Counted from the stretch's first letter, positions 1 to 8,608 are shown. The stretch is 37,628 nt of DNA from Flavobacteriia bacterium (GCA_947458955.1 CANGZT010000008.1:1-37628), one strand, 5' to 3'. The notes: a model not told the origin generated them from the sequence alone. Translations and numbers: made by a program.

Positions 1-9
1 GAGTGCAGC

Positions 10-115
10 GCACTGAAATTCGGGCACCACGAGGAAGCACGCCAGTGATCACCGAAGTGGTCGAAATTTTAGAAGTGAAACGAAGTGATAAAAATACAGC
101 GCTAGCCTTTTTGGC
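10..115 (+). repeat. Diverged dispersed intergenic repeat, copy 1
   Basis: tgaaattcgggcaccacgaggaagcacg...gatcaccgaagtggtcgaaatttta...aaaatacag aligns with the reverse complement of about 36750-36875 (tgaaatgctggcaccataaggtagctcg...gatcaccgaaatggtagtaatttca...aaaatacag). The 25-nt core has 4 mismatches. Confidence 0.55.
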
Positions 116-254
116 TCAACCTTTTTTGGTAATGAAAAAAGGTGGAAAATACAAAACCGCAGTACCGCTATATGTACAGCTAGTTCTGTATAAAATTGGG
201 GATCTCGCTTCGTTTTATAAGCGTTAGCGATTTCGAAAATCCAACCTGTCCCTT

Positions 255-368
255 AGGAAATGTAGACTGGGACCCACAACGATAAGTAAGCGTAAAAATT
301 TCAACTGTCTGAGCGCAGCGAGTTTTGAAATTTTAGCGTCGTTCGTTAGTGGGTAGTCGAATTTCCGA
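255..368. repeat. Long imperfect inverted repeat (hairpin-forming dispersed element)
   Basis: Arm ggaaatgtagactgggacccacaacgataagtaagcgtaaaaatttcaac (257-306) pairs imperfectly with gttttgaaattttagcgtcgttcgttagtgggtagtcgaatttcc (322-366). The loop contains tgagcgcagcgag. Confidence 0.6.
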
Positions 369-429
369 GGACTAGCCTTTTTGTTACTCGTATGTTTGTA
401 ATGTTACTCAAAGTGAGATAAATTTATAG

Positions 430-641
430 TATAGCGGGAGATAGAAGATTTATTTTTGTTTAGATGATTCTTTAAATGAATTGGCCAATTCATATGGATA
501 CATCGGAAAAAGTGTTATTCCCTATCTTCTTGCTTCTATGAATCTGAACAGTACTAAGGGAGTAAATAAATTACATCTCGGATTATCACGAGTAAAGATT
601 GTAGGAAGCTTGCTATATAATTAATTTAAACATTTATAATC
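430..641 (+). ncRNA. Candidate IS110 bridge RNA (seekRNA-like) region
   Basis: Noncoding region directly upstream of an IS110 transposase. It contains an 18-bp perfect palindrome atgaattggccaattcat (476-493) and a ctcg/cgag hairpin (577-592). Assignment rests mainly on the known architecture of IS110-group elements. Confidence 0.35.
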
Positions 642-1682
642 ATGGAAAATGTAGTTAAACAATGTGTTGGAATTGATGTTTCAAAGGACACAATAGACTG
701 TTGTATTGGCACCATTGATTCAAATCAACAAATGAAATTTGGTAAATCCAAAAAATTCGAAAATGAAAAAAAAGGATTTGATGATATGTTAGCTTGGGTT
801 GAAGTTAATCGAAAATCTTCAAACCTTTATTTTGTCATGGAAGCAACAGGTGTTTATTATGAAAACTTGGCTTATTTTATTGATAGTCAAAACCTAAAGT
901 TAAGCGTAATCCTTCCTAGCATGGTGAAATATTTTGCCAAAAGTATAAATGTAAAAACAAAAACAGATAGTAAAGATGCAGAGGTTCTTAGCCAACTAGG
1001 TTTAGAAAGAAAATTGAATTATTGGAATGTTCCAACAAAGTTAATGCGCCAAATAAAATTACTTTGTAGAGAATACCGTGAAATCAAGGCAAAAATAGTT
1101 GTAGTAAAGAATCAATTACATGCTAAAAAAAGATGTTTTGGAAATACAGAAAATATTGAAAAAAGACTTGAACAACAATTGATTCTATTTGAGAGTCAGT
1201 CATCCGAAATAGAAAAGGAAATAAAGGAATTATCAATGTCTGATCCGGAATTTTATGTCAAAGTTGAACGAATTTGTACACTTCCAGGAGTTCAATTTAT
1301 GACAGTAATATGTATACTAGCAGAAACGAATGGGTTTGCACTAGTTAAAAATGTTAAGCAAGTTGTAAGTTATGCAGGTATGGATATTCAACATAATCAA
1401 TCAGGAATAAAAGAAGGTAAATCTCGTATTTCGAAAAAAGGAAATGGTTTCATTAGAAATGCTCTATATATGCCCGCGCTTAGCGCATCAAAACATAATG
1501 AAGCTTTAAGTTTGTTTTACAACCAATTAAAAGATAGAAAACCAGCAAAGAAAATAGCAGTTACTGCTGTAGCAAGAAAATTATTAATACTGATTTATAT
1601 CTTGTGGAAAAACAATACCAAATATGAACCTAATTATGAGAAAAATAGGCAGACCGAAGCCTGCCTACACGGGATGAGTTAA
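642..1682 (+). CDS. IS110 family transposase
   Basis: N-terminal GIDVSKDT, VMEATGVYYENLA and KTKTDSKDAEVL fit the DEDD RuvC-like domain. C-terminal LPGVQFMTV...SYAGMDIQHNQSGIKEGKSRISKKGNGFIRNALY fits the Tnp_20 domain with its catalytic-Ser region. Confidence 0.95.
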   Translation: MENVVKQCVGIDVSKDTIDCCIGTIDSNQQMKFGKSKKFENEKKGFDDMLAWVEVNRKSSNLYFVMEATGVYYENLAYFIDSQNLKLSVILPSMVKYFAKSINVKTKTDSKDAEVLSQLGLERKLNYWNVPTKLMRQIKLLCREYREIKAKIVVVKNQLHAKKRCFGNTENIEKRLEQQLILFESQSSEIEKEIKELSMSDPEFYVKVERICTLPGVQFMTVICILAETNGFALVKNVKQVVSYAGMDIQHNQSGIKEGKSRISKKGNGFIRNALYMPALSASKHNEALSLFYNQLKDRKPAKKIAVTAVARKLLILIYILWKNNTKYEPNYEKNRQTEACLHGMS

Positions 1683-1734
1683 ACTCTCCTTTAAAAAAAA
1701 TAAATTTAAAAAAAAATTGCTTTTTAACACAGTA

Positions 1735-1762
1735 CCTTTTTGGGGCGATGCCAAAAAGTAAG
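1735..1762 (-). terminator. Hairpin downstream of the Crp/Fnr gene
   Basis: cctttttgg-ggcgatg-ccaaaaagt inverted repeat immediately after the minus-strand stop at 1764. Confidence 0.4.
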
Positions 1763-1763
1763 A

Positions 1764-2387
1764 CTACAAAATCATTTTAATCTTATTCCTCCCTAACTCT
1801 ACCACTCCATCCTCTTCCAACACCTTCAACAAACGAGAAATCACCACGCGTGCTGTACCCAATTCATTCGCAAGTTGTTCGTGTGTGATTTGAAGCGTTG
1901 TAGTATTCGCGACTTCACATTTTTTATGAAGGAAATCCAACAAACGCTCATCCATTTTTTTGAATGCCACGTTATTCACGACCTCTAATAATTCCTCAAA
2001 ACGCTTGTGGTATAAGCGGAAAATATAATCCAACCATTCTGGAAATTCTTTAATTAAAACAGAAACTTTATCAATAGGAATAAATAAGATTTCGGTATCC
2101 TCTTCTGCAATGGCTTTTACTTTACTTGTATCTTGATGAATACCACCCAGAAAAGACATGATACAGGTTTCTCCAGCACGAATGTAATACAACAACAATT
2201 CACGACCATCTTCGTCCGTACGCATTACGCGAATACTTCCTTTGGTTACGATAGGAATCGCTTTGATGTACGCGTTTTCGTTTAGGATAACTTCGTTTTC
2301 AGCAAATTCTTTCGCAAATCCTATGGTAAGTAGCTTTTCCCTGATTTTAGGCGAAGATTTAAATTCGTTTATTTCTTGTAATTCCAT
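1764..2387 (-). CDS. Crp/Fnr family transcriptional regulator
   Basis: cNMP-binding-like beta-roll (KGSIRVMRTDEDGRELLLYYIRAGETCIMSFLGG) plus C-terminal HTH (ITHEQLANELGTARVVISRLLKVLEEDGVVEL). Confidence 0.92.
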   Translation of the reverse strand: MELQEINEFKSSPKIREKLLTIGFAKEFAENEVILNENAYIKAIPIVTKGSIRVMRTDEDGRELLLYYIRAGETCIMSFLGGIHQDTSKVKAIAEEDTEILFIPIDKVSVLIKEFPEWLDYIFRLYHKRFEELLEVVNNVAFKKMDERLLDFLHKKCEVANTTTLQITHEQLANELGTARVVISRLLKVLEEDGVVELGRNKIKMIL

Positions 2388-2496
2388 GTTTTGTGAAATA
2401 ATTTTTGATGTCTACACTAAATTAGAATTTTGAAGACAACATTAAAATTACACTTTTCCTTTTGATTTTGTATTTTTACTCTATAAATATTAGGCT

Positions 2497-3534
2497 ATGT
2501 CAGAAAAGAGAACAGAAATCAGTGATTTAGGAGAATTTGGGTTGATTGATACACTTACGAAAGATTTTGTAAGTTATTCACCATCAACGATAAAAGGAGT
2601 AGGGGACGATGCTGCTGTAATTGCTACTTCCGAGGAAGAGGTGATGTTGGTATCGACAGATATGCTGGTAGAAGGGATTCATTTTAATCTGATGTACTCA
2701 CCGTTGATGCATTTGGGGTACAAATCGGTAGTGGTGAACTTGTCTGATATCTATGCGATGAATGGAACTCCGAAACAAATCACGGTTTCAATCGCAATTT
2801 CAAGCAGATTTCCCTTAGAAGCGGTTGAAGAATTATACAAAGGAATCAAAAAAGCGTGTGACATTTACCAAGTAGATTTGATAGGAGGGGATACAACTTC
2901 TTCGTTATCAGGTTTAATGATTTCAATTACAGCATTGGGAACTGCTAAAAAAGACGAAGTAGTATACCGCAGTGGAGCAAAAGAATACGATTTATTAGTG
3001 GTTTCAGGTGATTTAGGAGGTGCATATATGGGATTGCAAGTGTTAGAACGTGAACGTGCTGTTTTCAAAGCAAATCCAGAAATTCAGCCAGATTTAGATG
3101 GTCATGATTATTTATTAGAAAGACAATTAAAGCCAGAAGCACGCAAAGACGTGATCCAGATTTTAAAAGAGCTAGAAGTTCACCCTACTGCGATGATTGA
3201 TATTTCGGATGGTTTAGCTTCGGAGATAATGCATATTTGTAAAGCGAGTGAGGTCGGTTGTACAATTTACGATGAACGTATTCCTTTGGATGCTAAAACA
3301 TCAATTGCAGCGATTGAGTTCAATGTGGATCCTGTAACAACTGCTTTGAATGGAGGAGAAGATTATGAGTTACTATTCACAATCAAACAAGAAGATTACG
3401 AGAAAGTAGCTTCTAATCCCAATTTTACGGTGATTGGTCACATTACAGACAAAGCGAGCGGTGTAAATTTAGTAGATAAAAACGGTTCGCATATTGCATT
3501 AAAAGCACAAGGCTGGAATCATTTTGCGGAGTAA
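2497..3534 (+). CDS. thiL: Thiamine-monophosphate kinase
   Basis: GVGDDAAVI, STDMLVEGIHFNL, NLSDIYAMNGTP, LIGGDTTSS and TALNGGEDYELLFT motifs of the ThiL/PurM fold. Confidence 0.93.
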   Translation: MSEKRTEISDLGEFGLIDTLTKDFVSYSPSTIKGVGDDAAVIATSEEEVMLVSTDMLVEGIHFNLMYSPLMHLGYKSVVVNLSDIYAMNGTPKQITVSIAISSRFPLEAVEELYKGIKKACDIYQVDLIGGDTTSSLSGLMISITALGTAKKDEVVYRSGAKEYDLLVVSGDLGGAYMGLQVLERERAVFKANPEIQPDLDGHDYLLERQLKPEARKDVIQILKELEVHPTAMIDISDGLASEIMHICKASEVGCTIYDERIPLDAKTSIAAIEFNVDPVTTALNGGEDYELLFTIKQEDYEKVASNPNFTVIGHITDKASGVNLVDKNGSHIALKAQGWNHFAE

Positions 3535-3554
3535 AAATAGTTTAATCTTCAACT

Positions 3555-3725
3555 ATGGCGAAGCAAAAAAATACTGAAAACAAAAAGCTTCATTCGAAAT
3601 TGATGGCTCAAAAAAAGAATAAAAAACAAAGTCAGAAGGAAGCAAACAAAGCTAAAATCCGTTTATTAAATCAGTTGGCGAATAAGAAAGATGATCTAAA
3701 TCTTCCTCCATTGAGAAAAGACTGA
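3555..3725 (+). CDS. Small Lys-rich hypothetical protein (56 aa)
   Basis: ORF not in the supplied track: MAKQKNTENKKLHSKLMAQKKNKKQSQKEANKAKIRLLNQLANKKDDLNLPPLRKD*. Starts 20 nt after the thiL stop on the same strand; 15 of 56 residues are Lys. Confidence 0.55.
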   Translation: MAKQKNTENKKLHSKLMAQKKNKKQSQKEANKAKIRLLNQLANKKDDLNLPPLRKD

Positions 3726-3779
3726 GGAGGGGGACTAACCTTTTTTATTTCATAAGTTTATCGAATCACCTCCCTTTAT

Positions 3780-3795
3780 CCCTCCTCAAGGAGGG
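3780..3795. repeat. Short perfect hairpin ccctcc-tcaa-ggaggg
   Basis: Direct inspection; lies between convergent genes, with no clear U-tract. Confidence 0.4.
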
Positions 3796-3833
3796 AAAAT
3801 AAAAAATTAACCTAGTATTTATTTTAAATTAGA

Positions 3834-3925
3834 TTTTTCGAGGCAAACAAAAAATAAATACCGCAGTATACTTTAGTATATGAGGATGTTTATTTTGAAG
3901 TTGAACGAAGAAAAAGCAATTTAAA
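3834..3925. repeat. Imperfect long inverted repeat (probable dispersed intergenic element)
   Basis: tttttcgaggcaaacaaaaaataaataccgcagtatac-ttta-gtatatgaggatgtttattttgaagttgaacgaagaaaaa folds as a long imperfect hairpin. Confidence 0.5.
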
Positions 3926-3932
3926 ATGAATA

Positions 3933-4547
3933 CTAAAAAAGTCCGTTGATTTCAGCATCAATCGACTGGATAATCTTCCCAAAATCCTCTTGATTTTCAG
4001 GGAAACGATTATTGTCAATATCGATGACCAATAATTTACCCTTATCATACGTTGAAATCCATGCTTCATAGCGGTCATTCAAACGTTTTAAATAATCCAA
4101 ACGAATGCTTTCTTCGTATTCTCTACCACGTAATTGAATGTGATTCACAAGCGTAGGAACACTTGCACGTAGGTAGATTAATAAATCAGGGGCAGAAACA
4201 AATGATTCAATCAAGTTGAATAAAGAGAAATAATTTTCAAAATCACGTGTAGTCATTAAGCCCATAGAGTGTAAGTTCGGAGCAAAAATGAATGCATCTT
4301 CGTAAATAGTACGATCTTGAATAACGGTATTACTCGCTTCTTTAATCTCCTGAATTTGTGTGAAACGACTATTTAAATAATAAATCTGTAAGTTGAACGA
4401 CCAACGTTGCATATCCTCGTAGAAGTCATTCAAATATGGATTTTGTTCGATATCTTCAAAATGTGTGTCCCAACCGTAATGTTTTGCTAACATTTGAGTT
4501 AACGTTGTTTTTCCTGCTCCGATATTACCTGCTACTGCTATATGCAT
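3933..4547 (-). CDS. Deoxynucleoside kinase (dNK family)
   Basis: MHIAVAGNIGAGKTTL P-loop; FEDIEQNPYLNDFYEDMQRWSFNLQIYYLNSRF; QDRTIYEDAFIFA; YLRASVPTLVNHIQLRGREYE. Confidence 0.92.
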   Translation of the reverse strand: MHIAVAGNIGAGKTTLTQMLAKHYGWDTHFEDIEQNPYLNDFYEDMQRWSFNLQIYYLNSRFTQIQEIKEASNTVIQDRTIYEDAFIFAPNLHSMGLMTTRDFENYFSLFNLIESFVSAPDLLIYLRASVPTLVNHIQLRGREYEESIRLDYLKRLNDRYEAWISTYDKGKLLVIDIDNNRFPENQEDFGKIIQSIDAEINGLF

Positions 4548-4575
4548 AGTTGTGTTGTATTAATTCGTTTCCATA

Positions 4576-4583
4576 CAAATATA
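4576..4583 (-). promoter_or_regulatory. Bacteroidota -7 box TATATTTG upstream of the deoxynucleoside kinase
   Basis: caaatata on + strand; matches TAnnTTTG; box ends about 29 nt before the start codon. Confidence 0.5.
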
Positions 4584-4602
4584 CATTCTACAAATGAAAA
4601 AA

Positions 4603-5409
4603 TCAGTTGCTAAATGTAAATTTTGATATTTTGTTTTTTTCCGTAAAAAAGAAAAAATCACCCTTTTTACCGATCATGGTAGCGTTACTTGGTGTTTTGA
4701 TGTAGCCAACCACTTGGTTTTTGATATGATTAAATATCAAAAGAGTTTGATCTTGCTGTAAATAAATCATCGATTGATCCATACTTGCCGAAGTAAAAGG
4801 ATTAAAATCAAATTGTGATTTTAAATTACCATACATATCTAATAGTACGATTTTACCTGAAAAATCTAACAAAAACAAAATACTATTTACCTCTTTAATT
4901 TTATCAATGGAATTCAAATTCACTAGTTTTTTTAGATTACTTATCGACTGAAATTGTTGTTCGTTTTTACCAATTAATTTCAAAATACTATTGTCTTGGT
5001 TGTATACCCAACATTTGTCCATTTGATCTGAACCAGAAGTACTTATTACATTGTTTACATCAAAAGCGGATAAATCAATCACTTCGTTTTGTAGGGTTAA
5101 ACTATTGTCTACGAAGTTAATACTTTGTTGATTTTCTGAAAAAAGTAAAACTTTAAATGGATTTCGTGCATCGATTTCTTTAATGATTCCTAGCGATTTA
5201 ATACTTTGATGAAATAATAAATCTCCTTGGGGATTGAGTTTTAAGATTTCGCTTCCATCAAATAAAATGGTGTTTTGTTGTTCGTCAACACAACCTATTA
5301 GATTGCTTTTTAATGATTTTTCCCAAACTAAACTTAGTTCTAGTGTATCTTGGCTAAATACAGAAATCGTTGATAAAAAAGTAAAGATTAAAAACAATGA
5401 TTTATACAT
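4603..5409 (-). CDS. Hypothetical secreted protein, possible beta-propeller-like
   Basis: N-terminal signal peptide MYKSLFLIFTFLSTISVFS; its ATG overlaps the stop of the upstream GH3 gene by 8 nt. Confidence 0.75.
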   Translation of the reverse strand: MYKSLFLIFTFLSTISVFSQDTLELSLVWEKSLKSNLIGCVDEQQNTILFDGSEILKLNPQGDLLFHQSIKSLGIIKEIDARNPFKVLLFSENQQSINFVDNSLTLQNEVIDLSAFDVNNVISTSGSDQMDKCWVYNQDNSILKLIGKNEQQFQSISNLKKLVNLNSIDKIKEVNSILFLLDFSGKIVLLDMYGNLKSQFDFNPFTSASMDQSMIYLQQDQTLLIFNHIKNQVVGYIKTPSNATMIGKKGDFFFFTEKNKISKFTFSN

Positions 5410-6922
5410 GATCTTGAATCAGTTGGTGTAATTGTTCTACGATTTCTCTTGTATTGTTTAAACGGGGAATTTTATGTTGTCCTCCCAATTTATTTTGTCT
5501 TATTAACCAAGTTTCAAAGGTGTTTTTGGGTAAAAAATGAATAGTTGGAAGTGTCAATACAAAGTCACCTTGTCGTTTTGCTGCGTAATCCGAATTGATT
5601 GCTTGAAGTTTTTGATCTAAAATGAATGTAAATTCCTCTTTTGATTTAGGTTCTTTAGAAAATTCAATAAACCACTCGTGTGCTCCTTGTTGCTTGTTTT
5701 CAAGATAGATAGGAAATACGGCATAATCTTTCAGAAATGCATTTGTTTCGGTACATGTGTCAGCAATAGCTCGATCAGCGTTTTCTACGATAACTTCTTC
5801 TCCAAAAACGTTCAAACATTGGGAGGTTCTACCTGTGATTCTAAAACGATAGGGGGTCTTAGAGGTAAAAGAAATCGTATCTCCAATGATATACCTCCAC
5901 AATCCTGCATTTGTACTAATAACTAAAGCATAATTTTTATTGACTTCAATATCCGCTAAAGAAAGTACCGTCTGGCTATTCAGTCCATCATACGTTTCCA
6001 TGGGAATAAATTCATAAAAAATGCCGTAATCTAACATCAATAACAATTCATCCGAATTTGGTTGGTCTTGAATTCCATAAAATCCCTCGCTTGAGTTGTA
6101 GGTCTCAACATAATTGATTTTTTTTCCAATAATGATTTCAAATTCTGATTTGTAGGGAGCGAAATTCACACCGCCATGCATGTACAATTCCAAGTTCGGC
6201 CAAACCTCTTTAATGTGTTTTTTACCAGTATATTCTAAAATACGTTTTAATAAGACCAAGGTCCAACTCGGCACACCTGCTAGTATATATACATCCTCGT
6301 GAATGGTTTCTTTTACCATTTTATCCAGTTTCGCTTCCCAATTGGCAAGTAAACTGGTTTCGCGTGAGGGTGTTCTACGAATTTCTGCCCAAAAAGGTAA
6401 GTTTTTGATGATAATTGCAGAAAGATCTCCGATATAAGAATTTTTTCCAAGCGTATTTATTTCAGAACTTCCTCCGATGATGAGGTGTTTTCCGTTGTAT
6501 AATTTACGGTTGGGGTAATTGTGGTAGTACAAGGAAAGCAAATCTTTCCCTCCTTTATAATGACAATCAAATAAATGTTCTTTCGTGACTGGAAGTATTT
6601 TACTACGATGCGAAGTAGTTCCTGAAGATTTTGAAAACCAAGAAGTCAACCCTGGCCATAAGATATTTTGTTTTCCTTGAAGTACTTCTTCTATAAAAGG
6701 ATAGATAGTAGTATAATCGTGTAGAGGAACCTTTTTTGAAAAAGTTTGATAATCCGAAATGTCTTTAAATGAAAAAAGCCCTCCAAATTTCGTTGAAGAG
6801 CATTTTACAAGCATATTTTTTAGCAAATTCTGTTGAACTGCCGTGGGGTTATTTTTGAAAAAATCAATTTGTCGAATACGTCTTTTAATCAACCATGAGA
6901 AAATGTTGTTAAAAAACATCAT
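5402..6922 (-). CDS. GH3 family (acyl-adenylate/auxin-responsive GH3-like) protein
   Basis: WFSKSSGTTSHRSKILPVTKEHLF, ETYNSSEGFYGIQD, LWRYIIGDTISFTSKTPYRFRITGRTSQCLNVFGEEV. Confidence 0.9.
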   Translation of the reverse strand: MMFFNNIFSWLIKRRIRQIDFFKNNPTAVQQNLLKNMLVKCSSTKFGGLFSFKDISDYQTFSKKVPLHDYTTIYPFIEEVLQGKQNILWPGLTSWFSKSSGTTSHRSKILPVTKEHLFDCHYKGGKDLLSLYYHNYPNRKLYNGKHLIIGGSSEINTLGKNSYIGDLSAIIIKNLPFWAEIRRTPSRETSLLANWEAKLDKMVKETIHEDVYILAGVPSWTLVLLKRILEYTGKKHIKEVWPNLELYMHGGVNFAPYKSEFEIIIGKKINYVETYNSSEGFYGIQDQPNSDELLLMLDYGIFYEFIPMETYDGLNSQTVLSLADIEVNKNYALVISTNAGLWRYIIGDTISFTSKTPYRFRITGRTSQCLNVFGEEVIVENADRAIADTCTETNAFLKDYAVFPIYLENKQQGAHEWFIEFSKEPKSKEEFTFILDQKLQAINSDYAAKRQGDFVLTLPTIHFLPKNTFETWLIRQNKLGGQHKIPRLNNTREIVEQLHQLIQDHV

Positions 6923-6933
6923 TCTAGTTCAAA

Positions 6934-7035
6934 TTATCCCCAAATAACGATAGAAGCGATAACACCAATAGCAATAAGTGTGTAAATGAAACCTACAGCT
7001 GCTGTTGATTTATCGAAAAAAGTATCATCTGACAT
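6934..7035 (-). CDS. Small single-TM hypothetical membrane protein (33 aa)
   Basis: ORF not in the track: MSDDTFFDKSTAAVGFIYTLIAIGVIASIVIWG*. One hydrophobic helix; preceded by a TATATTTG -7 box 22 nt upstream. Confidence 0.6.
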   Translation of the reverse strand: MSDDTFFDKSTAAVGFIYTLIAIGVIASIVIWG

Positions 7036-7056
7036 AATCTATAATTTTTGATAGTA

Positions 7057-7064
7057 CAAATATA
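7057..7064 (-). promoter_or_regulatory. -7 box TATATTTG for the 33-aa small ORF
   Basis: caaatata on + strand, matching TAnnTTTG. Confidence 0.5.
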
Positions 7065-7080
7065 ATATAATTTTTAAGGT

Positions 7081-7596
7081 TTAAACCTTGATTTTAGAGA
7101 TAATATTCGTGGTTGAGTACCCTGCTTCTAAGTCGATTGTTTTCACTGTTCCGCCGATTGTTTTTACGAAATCACTACCTACAATGTATTTTTTATGGGT
7201 AGGATCAGTTTCATTCTCATCATAATCAGCTCCTTTCACAAGAATGGTGGGCTTGATTTTTTTGATAATTTCTTCGGGCGTTTTTTCATTAAAAAGAACC
7301 ACTAAATCTACAAACCCTAAACTTGCTAGTACTTGTAATCTAGCAGATTCATCATTGATAGGTCTTTCAGGACTTTTATTTTGGGCTTTGACAGAAGCGT
7401 CTGTATTGAGTGCAACGATCAATCGATTGCCTAGATCAGCAGCTTTTGCTAAATAAGTTACATGTCCTTTGTGAAGAATATCGAAACAACCATTTGTGAA
7501 TACAATTTGTTCGTTTTTTAATTTCCATGAAGCGACAAGTTGAGCTGCTTTTTCTACTGAAACGATTTTAGATTGTATGAAATCAATTCTCGACAT
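7081..7596 (-). CDS. rfaE2: D-glycero-beta-D-manno-heptose 1-phosphate adenylyltransferase (RfaE2/HldE C-terminal type)
   Basis: FTNGCFDILHKGHVTYLAKAADLG nucleotidyltransferase motif; LVKGADYDENE; ETDPTHKKYIVGSDFV. Confidence 0.88.
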   Translation of the reverse strand: MSRIDFIQSKIVSVEKAAQLVASWKLKNEQIVFTNGCFDILHKGHVTYLAKAADLGNRLIVALNTDASVKAQNKSPERPINDESARLQVLASLGFVDLVVLFNEKTPEEIIKKIKPTILVKGADYDENETDPTHKKYIVGSDFVKTIGGTVKTIDLEAGYSTTNIISKIKV

Positions 7597-8602
7597 CTTC
7601 TTTTAAGTGATTTTTGGGAAGTAATATGAATGAAATTAACCCAAGAATAATGAGTAATATGGTTTGTGATGCCCAGATAATCATTCCTATAGCATTTCCA
7701 ATGGCCAAAGCATTCGGGGTTTTGTCTTTCATCACGAAATTAACCACTAATCCAACTAATAAAGGAAAGGTTCCAATTCCGCCATTGGTAAACATAATTC
7801 CTAGTGAGCCGGCAATAAATCCAAGTAAAATTCCGCTAATTGGAAAATCTTTTGTCTCTTCAAGTGAATAAAAACAAACTCCAAAATAAGTGATGTATGA
7901 AATCCAAATGAAAAAAGTGTGTAAAATATAGCCTGTTGGATTTTTTGATTTAAGAATAGATGTTAATCCAGCGAAAATATCTTTAATAAAATCAATAATT
8001 TTTTTACGAAGTTCAGGCTTTTTTCTTAAGTATAAAATAGCAATTATTAAACCGATGGCTAAAACAATTTCGATGATTAATTTGATCGGTAAACCATCTT
8101 TTTTCGAAGCAGTTGGGGTAAATGTATTTTGTATTTCGTTAAAAATAGCTTTGAAGTCTTGAAAACCAATGAATGCGGTTATTGATGCCAGTATTAGTAA
8201 CATTACAAAATCCACTGCTCTTTCAGCGATAATTGTCCCAAAAGATTTAGAAAAAGGTACCCCTTCAGAACGGTATAACATGGCTGATCGAGAAGCTTCA
8301 CCTGCTCTAGGAATAGTAAGATTAATAATGTAACCAATCATCAATGAATGATATCGATTCCACAAACTGGTCTTATATCCAAGGGGCTCCAACATGTATT
8401 TCCATCGATAAGCCCGGGATAAAAAAGCGAAAAAACTTAAGATGACAGAAAGAATAATCCAAGTGTAATCAGCATTTTGAATCGCAAAGAAAAAATAATC
8501 CTTTGCTTTTGCATCCATGTTGTTAAAAAAATACCAAATTAGATAAACACCTAATAATAAGGGTAAGGTGATTTTCAGTCCTTTGATAAAAAGGGATTTC
8601 AT
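7583..8602 (-). CDS. Flippase-like / lysylphosphatidylglycerol synthase TM-region family membrane protein
   Basis: Multi-TM; RAYRWKYMLEPLGYKTSLWNRYHSLMIGYIINLTIPRAGEASRSAMLYRSEGVPFSKSFGTIIAERAVD and GGIGTFPLLVGL motifs. Confidence 0.88.
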   Translation of the reverse strand: MKSLFIKGLKITLPLLLGVYLIWYFFNNMDAKAKDYFFFAIQNADYTWIILSVILSFFAFLSRAYRWKYMLEPLGYKTSLWNRYHSLMIGYIINLTIPRAGEASRSAMLYRSEGVPFSKSFGTIIAERAVDFVMLLILASITAFIGFQDFKAIFNEIQNTFTPTASKKDGLPIKLIIEIVLAIGLIIAILYLRKKPELRKKIIDFIKDIFAGLTSILKSKNPTGYILHTFFIWISYITYFGVCFYSLEETKDFPISGILLGFIAGSLGIMFTNGGIGTFPLLVGLVVNFVMKDKTPNALAIGNAIGMIIWASQTILLIILGLISFILLPKNHLKEDVEN

Positions 8603-8608
8603 TAAGAA

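Larger units (their letters stand above)
376..1742 (+). mobile_element. IS110-family insertion sequence (boundaries tentative)
   Basis: Contains an intact IS110-type transposase with a long 5' noncoding region. The direct repeat cctttttg at 376-383 and 1735-1742 may bracket it; the ends are not proven. Confidence 0.45.

Noticed and set aside
3-227. 74-aa ORF at the left edge
   Set aside because: Overlaps the dispersed repeat (10-115); low-complexity translation with no recognisable domain.
2242-2433. Antisense ORF over the Crp/Fnr gene
   Set aside because: Shadow ORF opposite a confident CDS; no domain.
2865-3068. Antisense ORF over thiL
   Set aside because: Shadow ORF opposite a confident CDS.
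3890-4078. ORF overlapping the deoxynucleoside kinase in another frame
   Set aside because: Same-strand out-of-frame shadow of a confident CDS.
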